Shown here one piece after another: positions 9,984-22,029 of a DNA stretch of 64,000 bases. This stretch comes from Miscanthus floridulus (lineage: Eukaryota > Streptophyta > Magnoliopsida > Poales > Poaceae), in the NCBI RefSeq assembly GCF_019320115.1, contig NC_089584.1, positions 108,269,799 to 108,333,798 on the forward strand, in the 5' to 3' direction. Under the pieces are notes generated by a model. It did no database searches, was not told where the DNA came from, and saw nothing but the letters and a program-made list of their open reading frames with translations. A program made the translations under genes and the position numbers. The first letter of the stretch is position 1. Each line of letters opens with the position of its first letter.

Positions 9984-12900
9984 GATCTGGCGGATAGGAT
10001 AAAAGGCATAGTTCTCCCCCGAAGGGGCTAGTTACTTTAATGGTTTGGGTGGTCATTCTTGTAATAAGTGAACAAGTTCCGACCCTTGTGCTTTGTTTAA
10101 ACAAACTTGTTATTTTGTTTGAACAAATTTGTTCTTTCTTCCTTTTTGTGTGTAAAAAGGGGTTAATGCGTTTCGACCCTTCCTTTTGTTAAGACCGTAG
10201 AGCTCAAGGTGTGGGCAAGAAACTCTGATTACGCTGGTAAGCAAGAGTGCCATAGCCGCTAGGGTGTAGGTTTTTTGCAGTCTGACTAGCCTTACTCAGT
10301 CGTTTGTTTTTGCAAACCTTGCCTCTTGGTTTTTAACATGAGGAAGGGGTTGGGCACAACGACTATTTTAGAAAGGGTATATATATACCCTTATTAGCCC
10401 CTGAGTGAGGCCTGACCTCTTGCCGTTGCCGGGGTCAGGTTTCACTAAAGATTGAAAGAGATGATAGCGAAACTAGTAGGAGAAAGTGTCTCTTGTTTTA
10501 GAAATGTTATCCTTAGTTTTTCGCACGTATCCCCTCCCTAGGATCTAAGCCATCGTTCTATGACCGCACATTCGGTCTCCTTATGAGTCCAACTTTCCTC
10601 GAGCCCCGCGCGTAGCGAGGGTTCGGTTGAGAGTCGGCTTGTCTTTGCGATCGTTACCCCATCTGTGGTTTCCACAACTGGAGGGTTGAGCTAACATCAC
10701 TTGCCTTGATGGCTCAAGTGACATGCTCGATGAGCTTGCTAATGGGCCTGTCCAAGTGGAATCTAGATCCGTCATTCATGACAGGGTCGGCATAGCCCTC
10801 ATGTGACATTCCATTGCTCCTTAACCTACCTCCCAGTAGATGCCCGAGCCATTCCAGAGACTGACTTAGGTGGCCCATTGGCCTCCCCTCTATGGAGATT
10901 CTATGGGCATGGCTCGAGGTTAGGATGAACGAGAAAGTCAAGATGACCCTATCCGCTTTTGAGCGGGTCGGGCAAAGGCCGCTAGGGCTCATCTGCATTT
11001 TCTCCCCTGGCTCTGTTTGACGTGAGGCGGCCTCAAGCCCTTCTCGGGCTGGCCTTCAAACCTCGGCTGGTCAAATTCCTAGAGTTGGGGTCGGGCAGCC
11101 CGAGCCCCCGAGCCCCGTTGGGCTCGGTAGGGGTCGACCGAGTTTTATGCATCACCCCATCCGTGGTTTCCTCAATTAGAGGGTTGAGCTAACAACACTT
11201 GCCCGATGGCTCAAGTGTCACACTGAACGAGCTCGCTAACGAGCATGTCCGAGTTCATGGCTAGGTCGGCATAGCTCTCATGTGCCATTCCATAGATCCT
11301 TAACTCGCCTCCTAGCAGATGTCTAAGTCATTTTGGAGACCGACTCAGGTGGCCCATTGGCCTTCCCGTGATGGAGATTCTATGGGCACGGCTCGAGGTT
11401 AGGATCGAACAAAAAGGTCAAGACAACCTTGTCTGCTTCTGAGCGGGTCAGGCAAAGGCTGTTGGGGCTCATCTGTGTTTTCTCCCCAAGCTCTATTTGA
11501 CGTGAGGCGGCCTCAAGCCCTTCGTGGGCCGACCTTTGAACCTCAGCCGGTTGTCGCTCATATCGATTGAGACGACTACCGCTTCATGACACGATGCGAA
11601 GCGTTGTGATGCAATAATTACATATGCGATGTTTGGATGTATGGGATGAATGTATAGATGAATGTATGAATGAATGTATGAAAGCATGCATGGGAATGGA
11701 TGAATGAATGATCATGCACTGGAAAAGCAGGATAGGGGTTGGTAAAGTTACCTCGATTGCTCGAGTGATGGGTTTGGGGAGCTGTTATCGGATATGTTCG
11801 AGTGGAATCTAGGTCCGTCATTCATGATAGAGTTGGCATAACCCACATGGGGCCTCCCACTGCTCCTTACCCATCTCTTGACAGTGGCCTAAGCCGTTCG
11901 ATCGACTTGGGTGACCTGCTAGCCTCTCCTCGATGGAGATTCCACAGGTAGGCCCCTCCAAACCCTTCCTGGGAAGGCGAAGGCTAAAGCTCAGAGTGCA
12001 GGCAACTAACTCTGATTATGCTGGTGAGCAAAAATGTCATAGCTGCTGGGGCGTAGGTTTCTAGCGGTTCGACTAGTTTTACTCAGCATTTATTTCCGCA
12101 AACCATGCCTCTAGTTTTTTAACATGAAAAAGGGTCGGGCACAGAGAATGTCTACCAAATAGACATACTCTTATCAGCCCCCAAGTGAGCACTAACCCCT
12201 AGCCATTGCTAGGGTCAGGCATCACTTAGAGATCGTGGAGTCGATAGCGAAACCAATAGGAGAAGACATGTGTAAATTAAGGGTGACTCATCTCTTGGTA
12301 GCGGCCCGAGCCGTCCAATAGACCTAGGTGACCCGGTGGCACAAGACTTACCTTGATGGCTTGAGTGACAGGTCAGGGAGCTCTTACCGGATATGTTCGA
12401 GTAGAATCCAGGTTTGTCATTCATGACGGGTCTGCTGGGGCATCCTACTGCTTCTTGCCCATCTCTCGACAGCGGCCCGAGCCGTCTGACTGACCTAGGT
12501 GACCCGCTAGCATAGGACTTTCCTACGAAGATTGAGGATGAGATCATCCACCCCAAAAATTTAGTTAGGCAGATAAGCCAAGCGGCCAACTTTTAACAAG
12601 TGAACAAGCTCTTAAATTTTGTTATGGCCAAACAGATTTTTAGCCCTTCTCTCCTTTTTGTATAAAAAGGTTAATGCATTCTGACCCTTTCCATCGTTAA
12701 GGCTGTAAAGCCCAAGGTGCGGGTGAATAAGCTCTGATCACGCTGGTGAGCAAAAACGCCGTAGCCACTGGGGCGTAGGTTTCTTGTAGTCCGACCAGTT
12801 TTACTCAGCGTCTATTTCCATGAGCCTTACTTCTAGGTCTTAACGTGAGAAAGTGTCGGGCATAGAGAATGTCTACTGGGTGGATATACTCTTAGACATG

Positions 12901-13186
12901 TACTGACTTTTTCCATAGTTAAGGCTAGAAAGCTCGGGGTGCGGAAAAAACTCTGATCATGCTAGTGAGCAAAAACACCATAGCCGCTAGGGTGTAGGTT
13001 TCTTGCAGTCCGACCAGTTTTACTCAGCGTTTATTTCTGCAACCCTTGCTTCTGGGTCTTAACATGAGAAAGGGTCGGGCGTAGAGTATATCCACCGGAT
13101 AGATATGCTCATATCAGCCCCCGAGTGAGGCCCGACCCCATGCCGTTGCTGGGGTCAGGTGTCACTAAATATCGGGGAGTTGGGAG
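9984..13186. repeat. Repeat-rich non-coding spacer of the gypsy element
   Basis: At least four diverged copies of a block with CTCTGATNACGCTGGTGAGC, CCATAGCCGCTAGGGTGTAG and TTTTACTCAGC occur near 10210, 12000, 12720 and 12950. A second block (TGGAGGGTTGAGCTAACA..., GGCTCAAGTGACA) occurs near 10680 and 11180. A third (CATCTCTCGACAGCGGCCCG) occurs near 11870, 12290 and 12460. No protein family was recognised. On the element's own strand this lies between pol and the antisense ORF. Confidence 0.65.
11630..11720. repeat. GAATGTAT/GAATGAAT microsatellite
   Basis: A short array of degenerate four- and eight-base units (GATGAATGTATGAATGAATG) lies within the gypsy spacer. Confidence 0.7.
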
Positions 13187-15484
13187 TGAAAGGACCTAGG
13201 ATACCGCCTAGAGGGGGGTGAATAGACGTTTCTGAAAATTAACACCTTTAAATGTGGAAACGATTAGTAAAGAGAGTTTCCAAAATGGAAACTCCAAATT
13301 GTGTAGTACCACCCCTCATAAGTTTGCCACTAAGTAAACAAGATATAAAGAATATATATAGAAGTTACAACCCTGCAATATAAAGTTAGAACAGAGAATG
13401 AATATATTCAGCACAGGCAAGAAATACCGGAGGTATCCGGTAGGTATACCGAACGTGTCCGGTATACACGGTTTCAGTGGAACAACCCTAAACTTGCTTC
13501 TTTCGATTTCTATCTTCAAATCAAATTGCAGGTACCTACTAGATATGACAATATACATAGATAACCCGCACAAGAGCAAGAGCAACACAAATATCGAATG
13601 AAATGCGAATTGAGACATGATATTTGTTTTATCGAAGTTTGGACTCGTTCGAGGCCTACTCTCCATTGAGGGGGCTGTGGGCGACCTAGCGAAGGTCAGC
13701 CCTAGAGGATACCACGAAGGTCACTCTAGCCGGAGTCTTTTCCAACTCCTTTTCCTTCTTCCACTAGTTGATTCCAAGGCAGCGGAATCGAGCGTTACAA
13801 ACTTTCTGAGGCACACCACAATCTCTCGGGTGCTCTCCGATGATGCCTAACCATCTAGGACCAAAGAGTCCAAGAGTAACAAATGCAAATCATGAAATAC
13901 ACAATATGCACAAGTGCTCAAGTGGTGGCTTGATCTCTTTTTCAAATTCTCTTTTAACCCACAAATGGATTTTGCTATTTGGATCACACACTCACTAAGA
14001 GAGGGTTTTGGAAGAGTTGGCAAGGCTCAAAACGTGTATGTGTATCAGCAGAATCAGCAGCCTCCAAAGGTGGAGGCTTGGGGGTATTTATAGCCCCCTT
14101 GGAAAACTTAGTCATTTTATAGCCGTTGCCATACCGGATACGTCCGGTATGCCAGTATGACTTACACTGTGCCAACGGTAAATAAGTTACAGTGATATTG
14201 TGAGGCGTTGGAACTCCCAATGAATGCCGAAACTCCCAGCCATCGGAACTCCCGACCCTCAGCATATTTGAAAACCATGTAACTTAGTTAAAGTATGTGA
14301 GGTATCGGAACTCCCGACCCATGCTAGAACTTCCAACTGTTGGAACTCCCGACTCACGTCGGAACTCCTGACCCTCAAGGCATTTGAAAACTAGTCGTTG
14401 GCCTCTGGTCATCCATACCGGATACGTCCAGTATGAATACCAGACACGTCCGGTATGGCCACCACAGTGAACTCTCCAAGTCAGTTAAAGCGCAAGACGT
14501 CAGAACTCCCGATGAACCAACCCGAGAACAACAATTTTATCATTGCTGAGCAAATACCGGACACGTCTGGTATGAATACCAGACACGTCTGGTATTGCCA
14601 GTTCATCCAAACACAGGTTAGCTCTTTTGTCTCTCAAACACTCAAAACTCACATGGGTTGACTGAGCACTTATGAAACATTATCTATCAACATGATGCAT
14701 CCCTCTTAATAGTATGACATACCTATTAAACTCAAGATTAAACGAAAAATGAATTTATACCGCTTGAGTTGACCTCTTTTAAATTAATGCCATCTCTTTC
14801 AATCTTCATCAAGTAAGGGTGCCAACATGTTGATATTGATCTTTTCACTTGAGCATAGCCATCTTGAACACATGACTTGATTCCATTCATCAAATTTGAA
14901 TAATCCCAAATGTATCAAGTCACTTTCATCAAATACTCCAATAGTGATTTGATCCTCCACATAAACATGGCCATCATAGCTTGATTAGTACCTCAACTAA
15001 ATGCAAGTACTTCCTTCTTCACCCTAGCTAGGTTCTTCGGCCACCAAGCCGTTGCTTGCCCTTCACCCTTGCTTAGTACCTCAGAGCATTTCCTTGCTAT
15101 CTTCACCATCTCAAGGCATCAAGTCACATCTTGTGTTGAATCATCTATTCATTTGTATTGTTGTCTTTTTCATTTCAATTTAGCAAGCTTCAAATATGAG
15201 ACCATTCTATATGCAATGCCTCATGTCTCATTAATTAATTTTTACGAGCTTGCTTTCACACAGTACATGGAAATCCCACAATAAATAAGCCTATGCATGA
15301 ATTTCATTTGTATTGTTGTCTGGTGCTTGAGCTAGATTGTTTATACAATAACACATCATTTTGGCTTTCATTAAGTACCTGTGAGATAACCTATTACCTG
15401 TCCACACTTAGCAAATAGGTTAGACCTTTAATCACGTTGTCATTCAACCATCCAAAACCCACTAAAGGGCTAGATGCACTTGCA
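13187..15484 (-). repeat. 3' LTR of the Sirevirus-like element
   Basis: 2298 bp, aligned end to end with 22030-24322. Differences are scattered (for example TACCGCC versus TGCTGCC near the end), suggesting an insertion of moderate age. It contains clusters of near-palindromes of the type ATACCGGACACGTCCGGTAT and of GGAACTCCCGAC repeats. Confidence 0.88.
14205..14370. repeat. GGAACTCCCGAC short direct repeats in the LTR
   Basis: The 12-mer GGAACTCCCGAC and close variants recur about six to eight times in some 165 bp, with CGTC, CATC or TGTC before them. The equivalent array in the other LTR is at 23025-23215. Confidence 0.75.
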
Positions 15485-16151
15485 ATCTCCCCTTTTTTGG
15501 TGATTGATGACAACTTGATTAAAGCTTATAAAAGAATATAAACATTTAAGCTTTTGGGTTCAATGATTTATGAGAGGCTCCCCCTTAATATATGCTTATG
15601 ATTAGAATTCACAAAATGACCTCAAATGTCAATTGCACATACTAAAACATATAGGAGACTCCTCCTAAATTATTGCATCCGTGGGGTGCATGTGTGTGTG
15701 ACAAGGTAAAACCATGATGCATATGACAAGATATATGACACAAAAAATAAATATAAAGGCATCACATCAAATATTTTCATTCTAGCATGCATGGTCCTTA
15801 TGAAAATAAATACAACACATGTATGTCACACATAGCACTCATTTCACATTTTCTCAAGTCCACAAGCCACTAATATATATAAAAAATCATGTCTCAAGAG
15901 ATACATAGATAAAGCATAAATGAGCCTCATCTCTCATAGGATACAATCTATCTCAAATCCAAGATACATCAATGAAGCTCAAAAAAAACTACAGCCTGCA
16001 GTACATATCTTCAGGTACAAGAATAAGCAAAAGAAACAAATATCCTGAAGCTTTAATCAGTCTCTCTCCCCCTTTGTCATCTATCACCACAAAGGTCCAA
16101 CAATCACAAACTAAGGACAAAGGGGCTACAAGCTGTCTCTGAACTCTGTGA
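15485..16151 (-). other. 3' untranslated region and PPT of the Sirevirus-like element
   Basis: No ORF is present. Immediately inside the LTR the minus strand reads ATCAATCACCAAAAAAGGGGAGAT in part: a TGATGACAA-rich segment and a purine tract, as is usual at the 3' end of Sireviruses. The rest is AT-rich. Confidence 0.65.
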
Positions 16152-17971
16152 TCACTCATCATCATCTTCATCTCTACCAACATCCTCATCATTTGAGCAT
16201 GTAGCACTAGCTGGACGAGAACCACCCACACTAGATGGGTCATAGAAACTACCCGTGAGGTCACTCCACCAGTCTAAAGCATACTCGTCTACAGCACTGG
16301 GACGTGGCTGAGAGAGAGTAGGCACCCGAGCCTGTAGTGATAAAGTGTTAGGGTGCTCTAGAGCCTACTACTGCTGCTGCTGTCACTGAAGGAACTCAAC
16401 AAACTCTGCGTCATACCTACCCTGCTGCGGCTCCTCAGTCTCAGGCTCACTAGCTACCTCATCTGATAGTGGTGACCTAGGAGGATCAAGCTCAAGTCTA
16501 GAAACAATCTGCTTCAGAGTCTGAGTATCCTTCCTCCTAGCCTCTCCTTCTGCTGACAGGTCCGTATGTCCTTGCACATCCCAAAGATAGCACTAAACAT
16601 CTTGCGAATAGGAGAAGGAAGACTATGGTGATGTGATGAAGAACATGAGGGAGCATGTGGTAGAGGGGAAGCTCATCCTACTGCTGCACGACGTGCAGGT
16701 GAATCTGCCTCTAGTGATGCTCCTCCTCCTTTTGGTCCTACTAGAGGTACCCCAACCTTAGGCAAGTCTACAACAATCTTTAGGGCCTTATGTACCATGT
16801 CATACTCAAAGGTATGCCCTATGACCTGCTCAATCATGTGCATGATGTAGGGAGCAAAACCACAGCCCTTGAGGGGCCTCTCGTCGACACTCTTGATCTC
16901 GCACCATATGAAATCAAAGACGCTAAAAGGTCATGCATTAGGTGCCATCCTATGGAGCAGGTTCCTAGAGTAATCTACAATGTTTCCCTTTTCTCCACCC
17001 TTGTAATCAATGGTCTTCCTGAACATCCTATCTAGGTATCTATAAGTAGGGTGAAGACCTAGAACCTTCCCCACTAATCCTCTCTCACCCCCTGGTGGGT
17101 ACATGTAGGTAAGATGCTCGAGAGGCAACACCTGCTCTATGTGAATCCTATCTTTCTGAAGATCATCATCTAAGAAGCCAAGTAGAGCTGCAAAAGCATC
17201 ATAATCAACACTGTACCACTAGCCCTCAAGCATCCAGTGCATACGTCTCTCATCCTCCTCAACATACAGGGTGGCGTAGAACTGAGCTACCACCTCTGTG
17301 TTCTAGTCATGCTGAAACTCCATAATCTTATAAACCCATGTATGTAAACAAATGGCAATAGCATGATCAATGGAGGCCTTCTGCAAATCTCTGACGTACT
17401 GCCAGTCAATTCACTGAGACTTGACAATCACTGGGTTCCTGGCGAGGATCACACTGGTGTAGAAGTCCATATAAAAGGCTGACTAAAATCGATGATCAAA
17501 CTGAATCCTCGTCAAACCCCTTGGATCAATTCGTCTTTCATCTCTGGCCCTTCTGGTCATGCCTTTCCCTCGATAGTCAACTCTGGCGACATAAGAGGGT
17601 ACACTTGGTGGATGTGGCTCAAGTAAACCATAGTGCATACCCTGACCTGGATGGTGCTGAGCTGGAGGTACAACCGGCTCCTCCTTAATCTCTTGCTCAT
17701 CATTTGAGCTGCCACCATCTAAATCTCTATCAGTGCTCTTCCTCTTTCTGGTACTAGGATCCACTCTATACTCCTTTGTATCTATGTTAGAGGAAGAACT
17801 ATTGTCTCCCTCTTTATATTGTGGAGCACCTCTAGTAGCCCTAGAGAGTCCTCTACTGCTCCCCTGCTCCTGCTGACTATATCTGGGATGCATTTCTTGT
17901 CTTACCTTCTTGTGTTTTTCTAGTGCTAGATCATGCCTATGCTTGGACCTAGGCTCTTATCTTCCGCTCAT
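16152..17971 (-). pseudogene. Second ORF of the Sirevirus-like element, unknown function, decayed
   Basis: An ATG at 17971 opens a frame of about 605 codons ending in TGA at 16154-16152. The N-terminal part is charged and low-complexity. The middle holds AQFYATLYVEEDERRMHW and YSVDYDAFAALLGF, then LEHLTYMYPPGG and MFSAIFGMCKDIR. The end is acidic (GRDEDDDE). Segments of this type occur in plant 'putative plant transposon' proteins (possibly Pfam Transposase_32), but I cannot confirm the family. The frame is broken by TAA (near 17955), TAG and TGA codons and by one frameshift near 16556. Most stops fit CAG to TAG or CGA to TGA changes. No zinc knuckle, protease, DDE or YxDD motif is present, so this is not pol. 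Confidence 0.6.
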
Positions 17972-19980
17972 GGCTGTTGTCCTGTATCCAAAGATATGCA
18001 AGGAATTTTAGATACATGCCCAAACGATTGCTTATTTTAGTTGATATATAGAAATAAGAATAATTATTCTATGCTTTGCAATCACCTCAACCAAACTAGG
18101 TCACAAGGTTCACAAAACACAATAGATAATTAAACTTAATCCTATGAATCAACCACTGAGAAGATTGAAATAAGGGATCAAAATGTGCCCTGCTGTCCCA
18201 TACCGGACACGTATGGTATGAACGGTCAGCAACCCTAACCAGGGTCCTTGGCTCAATCTTCAACCAATCCAATCCAGACTCTGGGCATAGCTTCTAGACA
18301 GGTAATGTAGCATCTCTACCGAAGGGATTTCAAATCATGCCCTAACCACTTAGATCGGATGAGGTCCAGGATTAGGGTACCTTGAGAGAGTGAATGAAGA
18401 TACGTTTGGAAATCCAAGTCCTGGAGCCTTCAATCTTGATGCAAATCACCTCCAATCCAATCTCCCTCTCTTCCTTTTCATGGTGGAAACTTCGCCAATA
18501 AAGGTCGAGGAGAGGTGGCTGAGTTGGCTAGAAGATGAAAAACCTAACTTGGCCAAAGGGGTACCGGTAGTTAAATAACCCCGCTCATATCGGACACGTC
18601 CGGTATTTGTGGGCTGGCTGATCTTTTTCCAAATTTCATTCACTTAATTCCAATCCCCTTCTCTATCATTTCTTGATACAAAAACATGTATGTCCTTGAT
18701 CCAAACAAGGTGTAAATACTTTTCTTATCCAAATGCCATGAGTATCACTTCTCTTTTCCAAATATTTGGCATATATAGATTTTGATTACTTGAGAGAGAT
18801 ATTGTGAGACATAGTAGATTGTGGACTTAAGAAAGCCATGTCATGTGTGATTAGCCAATCAAACAATCAAGGAGAGCTATAATCATCACATGACAAGGCT
18901 AGGTCACAAAGACCAAGATTCAAACAGTTTTTCAAATTCACACCACCTACACATGCTAGTTATGGGTTTTGAAAAACATCTCTCCTATGTCACACAAATG
19001 CATATTCTAACATATAAAGGGCCTTAGATGCACTTACAATGCATGTATATAAACACATACCTTTGCCTTGAGCCCATAAGAAATCCACTTAAGAAGATAT
19101 ATAGTATGATAGTCTTTATGTTGACCTTGATCGTCAAATAATTATGCTAGATACGCAATCAATTTTTCATCCAAAGAACTACAAAGAATGCTAGATAAAT
19201 TTATTAGTCCACAAAGGTGCAAAATAGAAACTGAGCTCCCTCTAAATAAGTGCTTTAAGTAATTTGAATGACTTTTATCTAGCACTTTATTCTTTTAAGA
19301 ATTTGGGAGTCAATTTTCTATTTTGAACCACAACCAAATAATTTGCCATATTTAAATTTGAGTTCAAGAGATGCTCACAATTCACTTAGATTTGGTAAAC
19401 CACAAGTTTCTAAGTAAATTGAGGATATATAAAAAATATGGATCAAAGACTCAGTTGCAATTCTATTAGTGTTCTGGTTCCTGCAATACCGGACACGTCC
19501 GGTAGGTATACCGAACATGTCCAGAATACGCAGAACAGAAACATTTTCTCTCTGTCTACCGGACACATACGATAGGTGTAGGACCGAAACAAATAATTCA
19601 CTGCTTGTGACTCTTCGTTTAACTTTATTATTTATTTTATGTCCTACATCTCAACAAATAAATTGCTCCACTAGAGAGCCATTAAAAGCATCATATGGCA
19701 AAATAAAATACTTTTCAATTAGCCACTTTCAATATTTCACAAATATGCTTATTTGTGAACTATTGAATACAAAACGAATAAGGTGGCTATCCTATAAGGT
19801 TTAGGTACTTGTTACCAATGGTGAAGATGAAGTAAATATTGTATTCATTAAATTATCTTCGGGTCAACCATATAAGAGATTATGATAAGAATTGATTGAT
19901 AGATTGAGTGAATATTATCAAATTGCTTGCTCAACAACACCGAAGCCTTCATCTCATCACCAAGTATCTACATCATTAAC
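17972..19980. other. Internal non-coding region of the Sirevirus-like element
   Basis: AT-rich with no convincing ORF. It carries palindrome copies at 18200, 18587, 19486 and 19556. It occupies the place where pol would be expected downstream of gag. Confidence 0.6.
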
Positions 19981-22023
19981 CTAAGCACACTTTGGTACCC
20001 AATGCTTGTTGGGTCCTTTTGGGTTAGTGAACAAGTGCTTAGGCACCCTAATGGCTTTAGCACTAGTTTGTGGTGAACACATCACCTTGCTAGTGCTAAC
20101 TCCCTTTGTGGTCTTCCTAAGCATATCATTATAAACAAATGTGTTCGGCTTAGGTGTGTTAACATTTGGACAGTCATAGCTTAAATGCCCATTTCTTCTA
20201 CAAGCATAGCATATGCGACCTTTGTTTGCTCTATGCTTGCTTTCCTTGTATGGACATCTATCAACCTTGTGGCCCATCTCATTGCATTTGTAGCATCTTC
20301 TTGTTGCAACTTGGGCTTCCTTTCTTGCCTCTTGATACATTGGGCATTTCTTGGTAGGATGCCCCAATTTCTTGCTCATGAGACAAGCGCTTTGTCCATC
20401 ACTTTTCTTTTGGTTGGCCAACTTGTTTGAGGCCTTTTGTTTGGCCACTTCACACTTGTTGGCCCAACTCTTATGTGGACACATGGCCCATTCTTGTCCA
20501 TATAATCCACAACCATAGCATAACCTTTTTTCATGTTTCTTGCTCTTGGTTGTGTTGGCCTTACTTGAAATGTGATTCTTTTGTTGGGCTTTGGAGGAAG
20601 CAAGGTTTGAACCCTTCTCAAGCTTCTTCACCATGATATCACAGTTATCTTGAGAAGGTTGTGCTTTCTTCTTACCCTTCAACTGAATCACATCTTTCTT
20701 TAATCTTTCCACCTCTTCTTTGAGCTCTATGTTTTCTATGAGATTTAGCTCAATCGAAGGTTGGCTTGCTTGAGGAGCACATTCATTAGTACAAGAAATA
20801 TTCAATTGAGATGGTGTACTAGTGAGTGAATGTGTGAGAGGTTGAGAAAATTTTACCGATGTGATCACAACCTCATGAGCCATCTCAAGCATGATGCTTG
20901 ATTCTACTACTTCATCATGAGAGCACTTTAGATGAGCATAGTTTGCTTGTAGCACATTATACTTGCTTGATAGTTCATCTAGCCTTGCCTTGAGCTCAAA
21001 GTTTTCCTTCTCTAGTTGTGAAACACTAGAAGAGGAGTTAGTAACTAAAGTATGCTCAATTGACAATTTTTCATACCTTTTACTTAGAGCCTTTAATTCT
21101 TCCATCTTGGAGATGAGAAATAATTCTTGCTTTTGAAGTGATTGCTCTTGCTTCTCAATCTCTTCTTCAAGCTCATCATTCTTTTTAACTATCTTCATGA
21201 TGATGAACTTGTCTTTGCGGTTGAGATGATCGATGTTGTAGTTGTCTTCAACTTCAACATTAGTCTCATCTTGATCATCTACTTGTGCTTTCTCCTTTTC
21301 TTGATCTTTCTTGTTACTCTTTTTCTTGCTGTTCTTGGCCATGAGATACAAGTGATGAGTATCATGAGATACTGAGGTTGACTCATCACTTGGTCACCAC
21401 CGGGCTTGAGCATTGTTGCAAACAACTGCTTGCTGCTCTGCTGCCTCGGTCATATCGGACATGTCCAGTAGGTATACCAGACATGTCTAGTATATGCAGG
21501 CACATAGCAAGTCATGCGCTGCTTGCACTTCTTACTCTAGCTCGGTGCTCTTGAGGTTTTGTGAGGCATCTTCGCTGCATGAAGACACAATGGACATACT
21601 TTCCATTGACTCAATCTCAAGTGCATCATCACATTTGGATTTTCCATATAAATCAAAAAGTCTAGTCCAAATGAGATGAGCACTATCCGGAGGTGGTTGT
21701 CCATTGAAGACTGCCTTGTCTTGAACCTCTACACTTAATGTACTCAAAATGACATTAATAGCTTGAGCATTGAGTTGCACACATATCTCTTCCTCTTTTG
21801 ACAAATTTTTGTAGTTGCTCCAATCAACTATAGGAACAGTTATGCTTGCATCCACAATATGCTCAATAAGAGGACTAATATACCTAAAAGCATTGAGTAC
21901 ATGAATTGACCAAGGTAGAAAGTTTGAACCATCATTTTGGAGAAGCACCGGCTCCAACTCGATAGGCGTCGACATCCTTTTCTCATGGCGGTGAAGCTTT
22001 AGGTGAGAACCTAGCACTTTCAT
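19981..22023 (-). pseudogene. Gag-like protein with four zinc-knuckle positions, interrupted frame
   Basis: One frame of about 680 codons runs from 22023 to 19981. The N-terminal 163 residues (FLPWSIHVLNAF, PPDSAHLIWTRLFDLYGKS) resemble a copia gag. Three stops follow (TAA at 21534-21532, then TAG and TGA) before the frame reopens with a 456-codon stretch from 21351. That part contains long coiled coils (KKNDELEEEIEKQEQSLQKQ) and four knuckle positions: CYGCGLYGQEWAMC (His replaced by Gln), CLMSKKLGHPTKKC (second Cys replaced by Ser), then intact CYKCNEMGHKVDRC and CYACRRNGHLSYDC. It ends in KHWVPKCA. Gag packages element RNA in cytoplasmic particles. The break region encodes one copy of the palindrome repeat. 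No protease follows. Confidence 0.8.
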
Positions 22024-22029
22024 ACCAAT

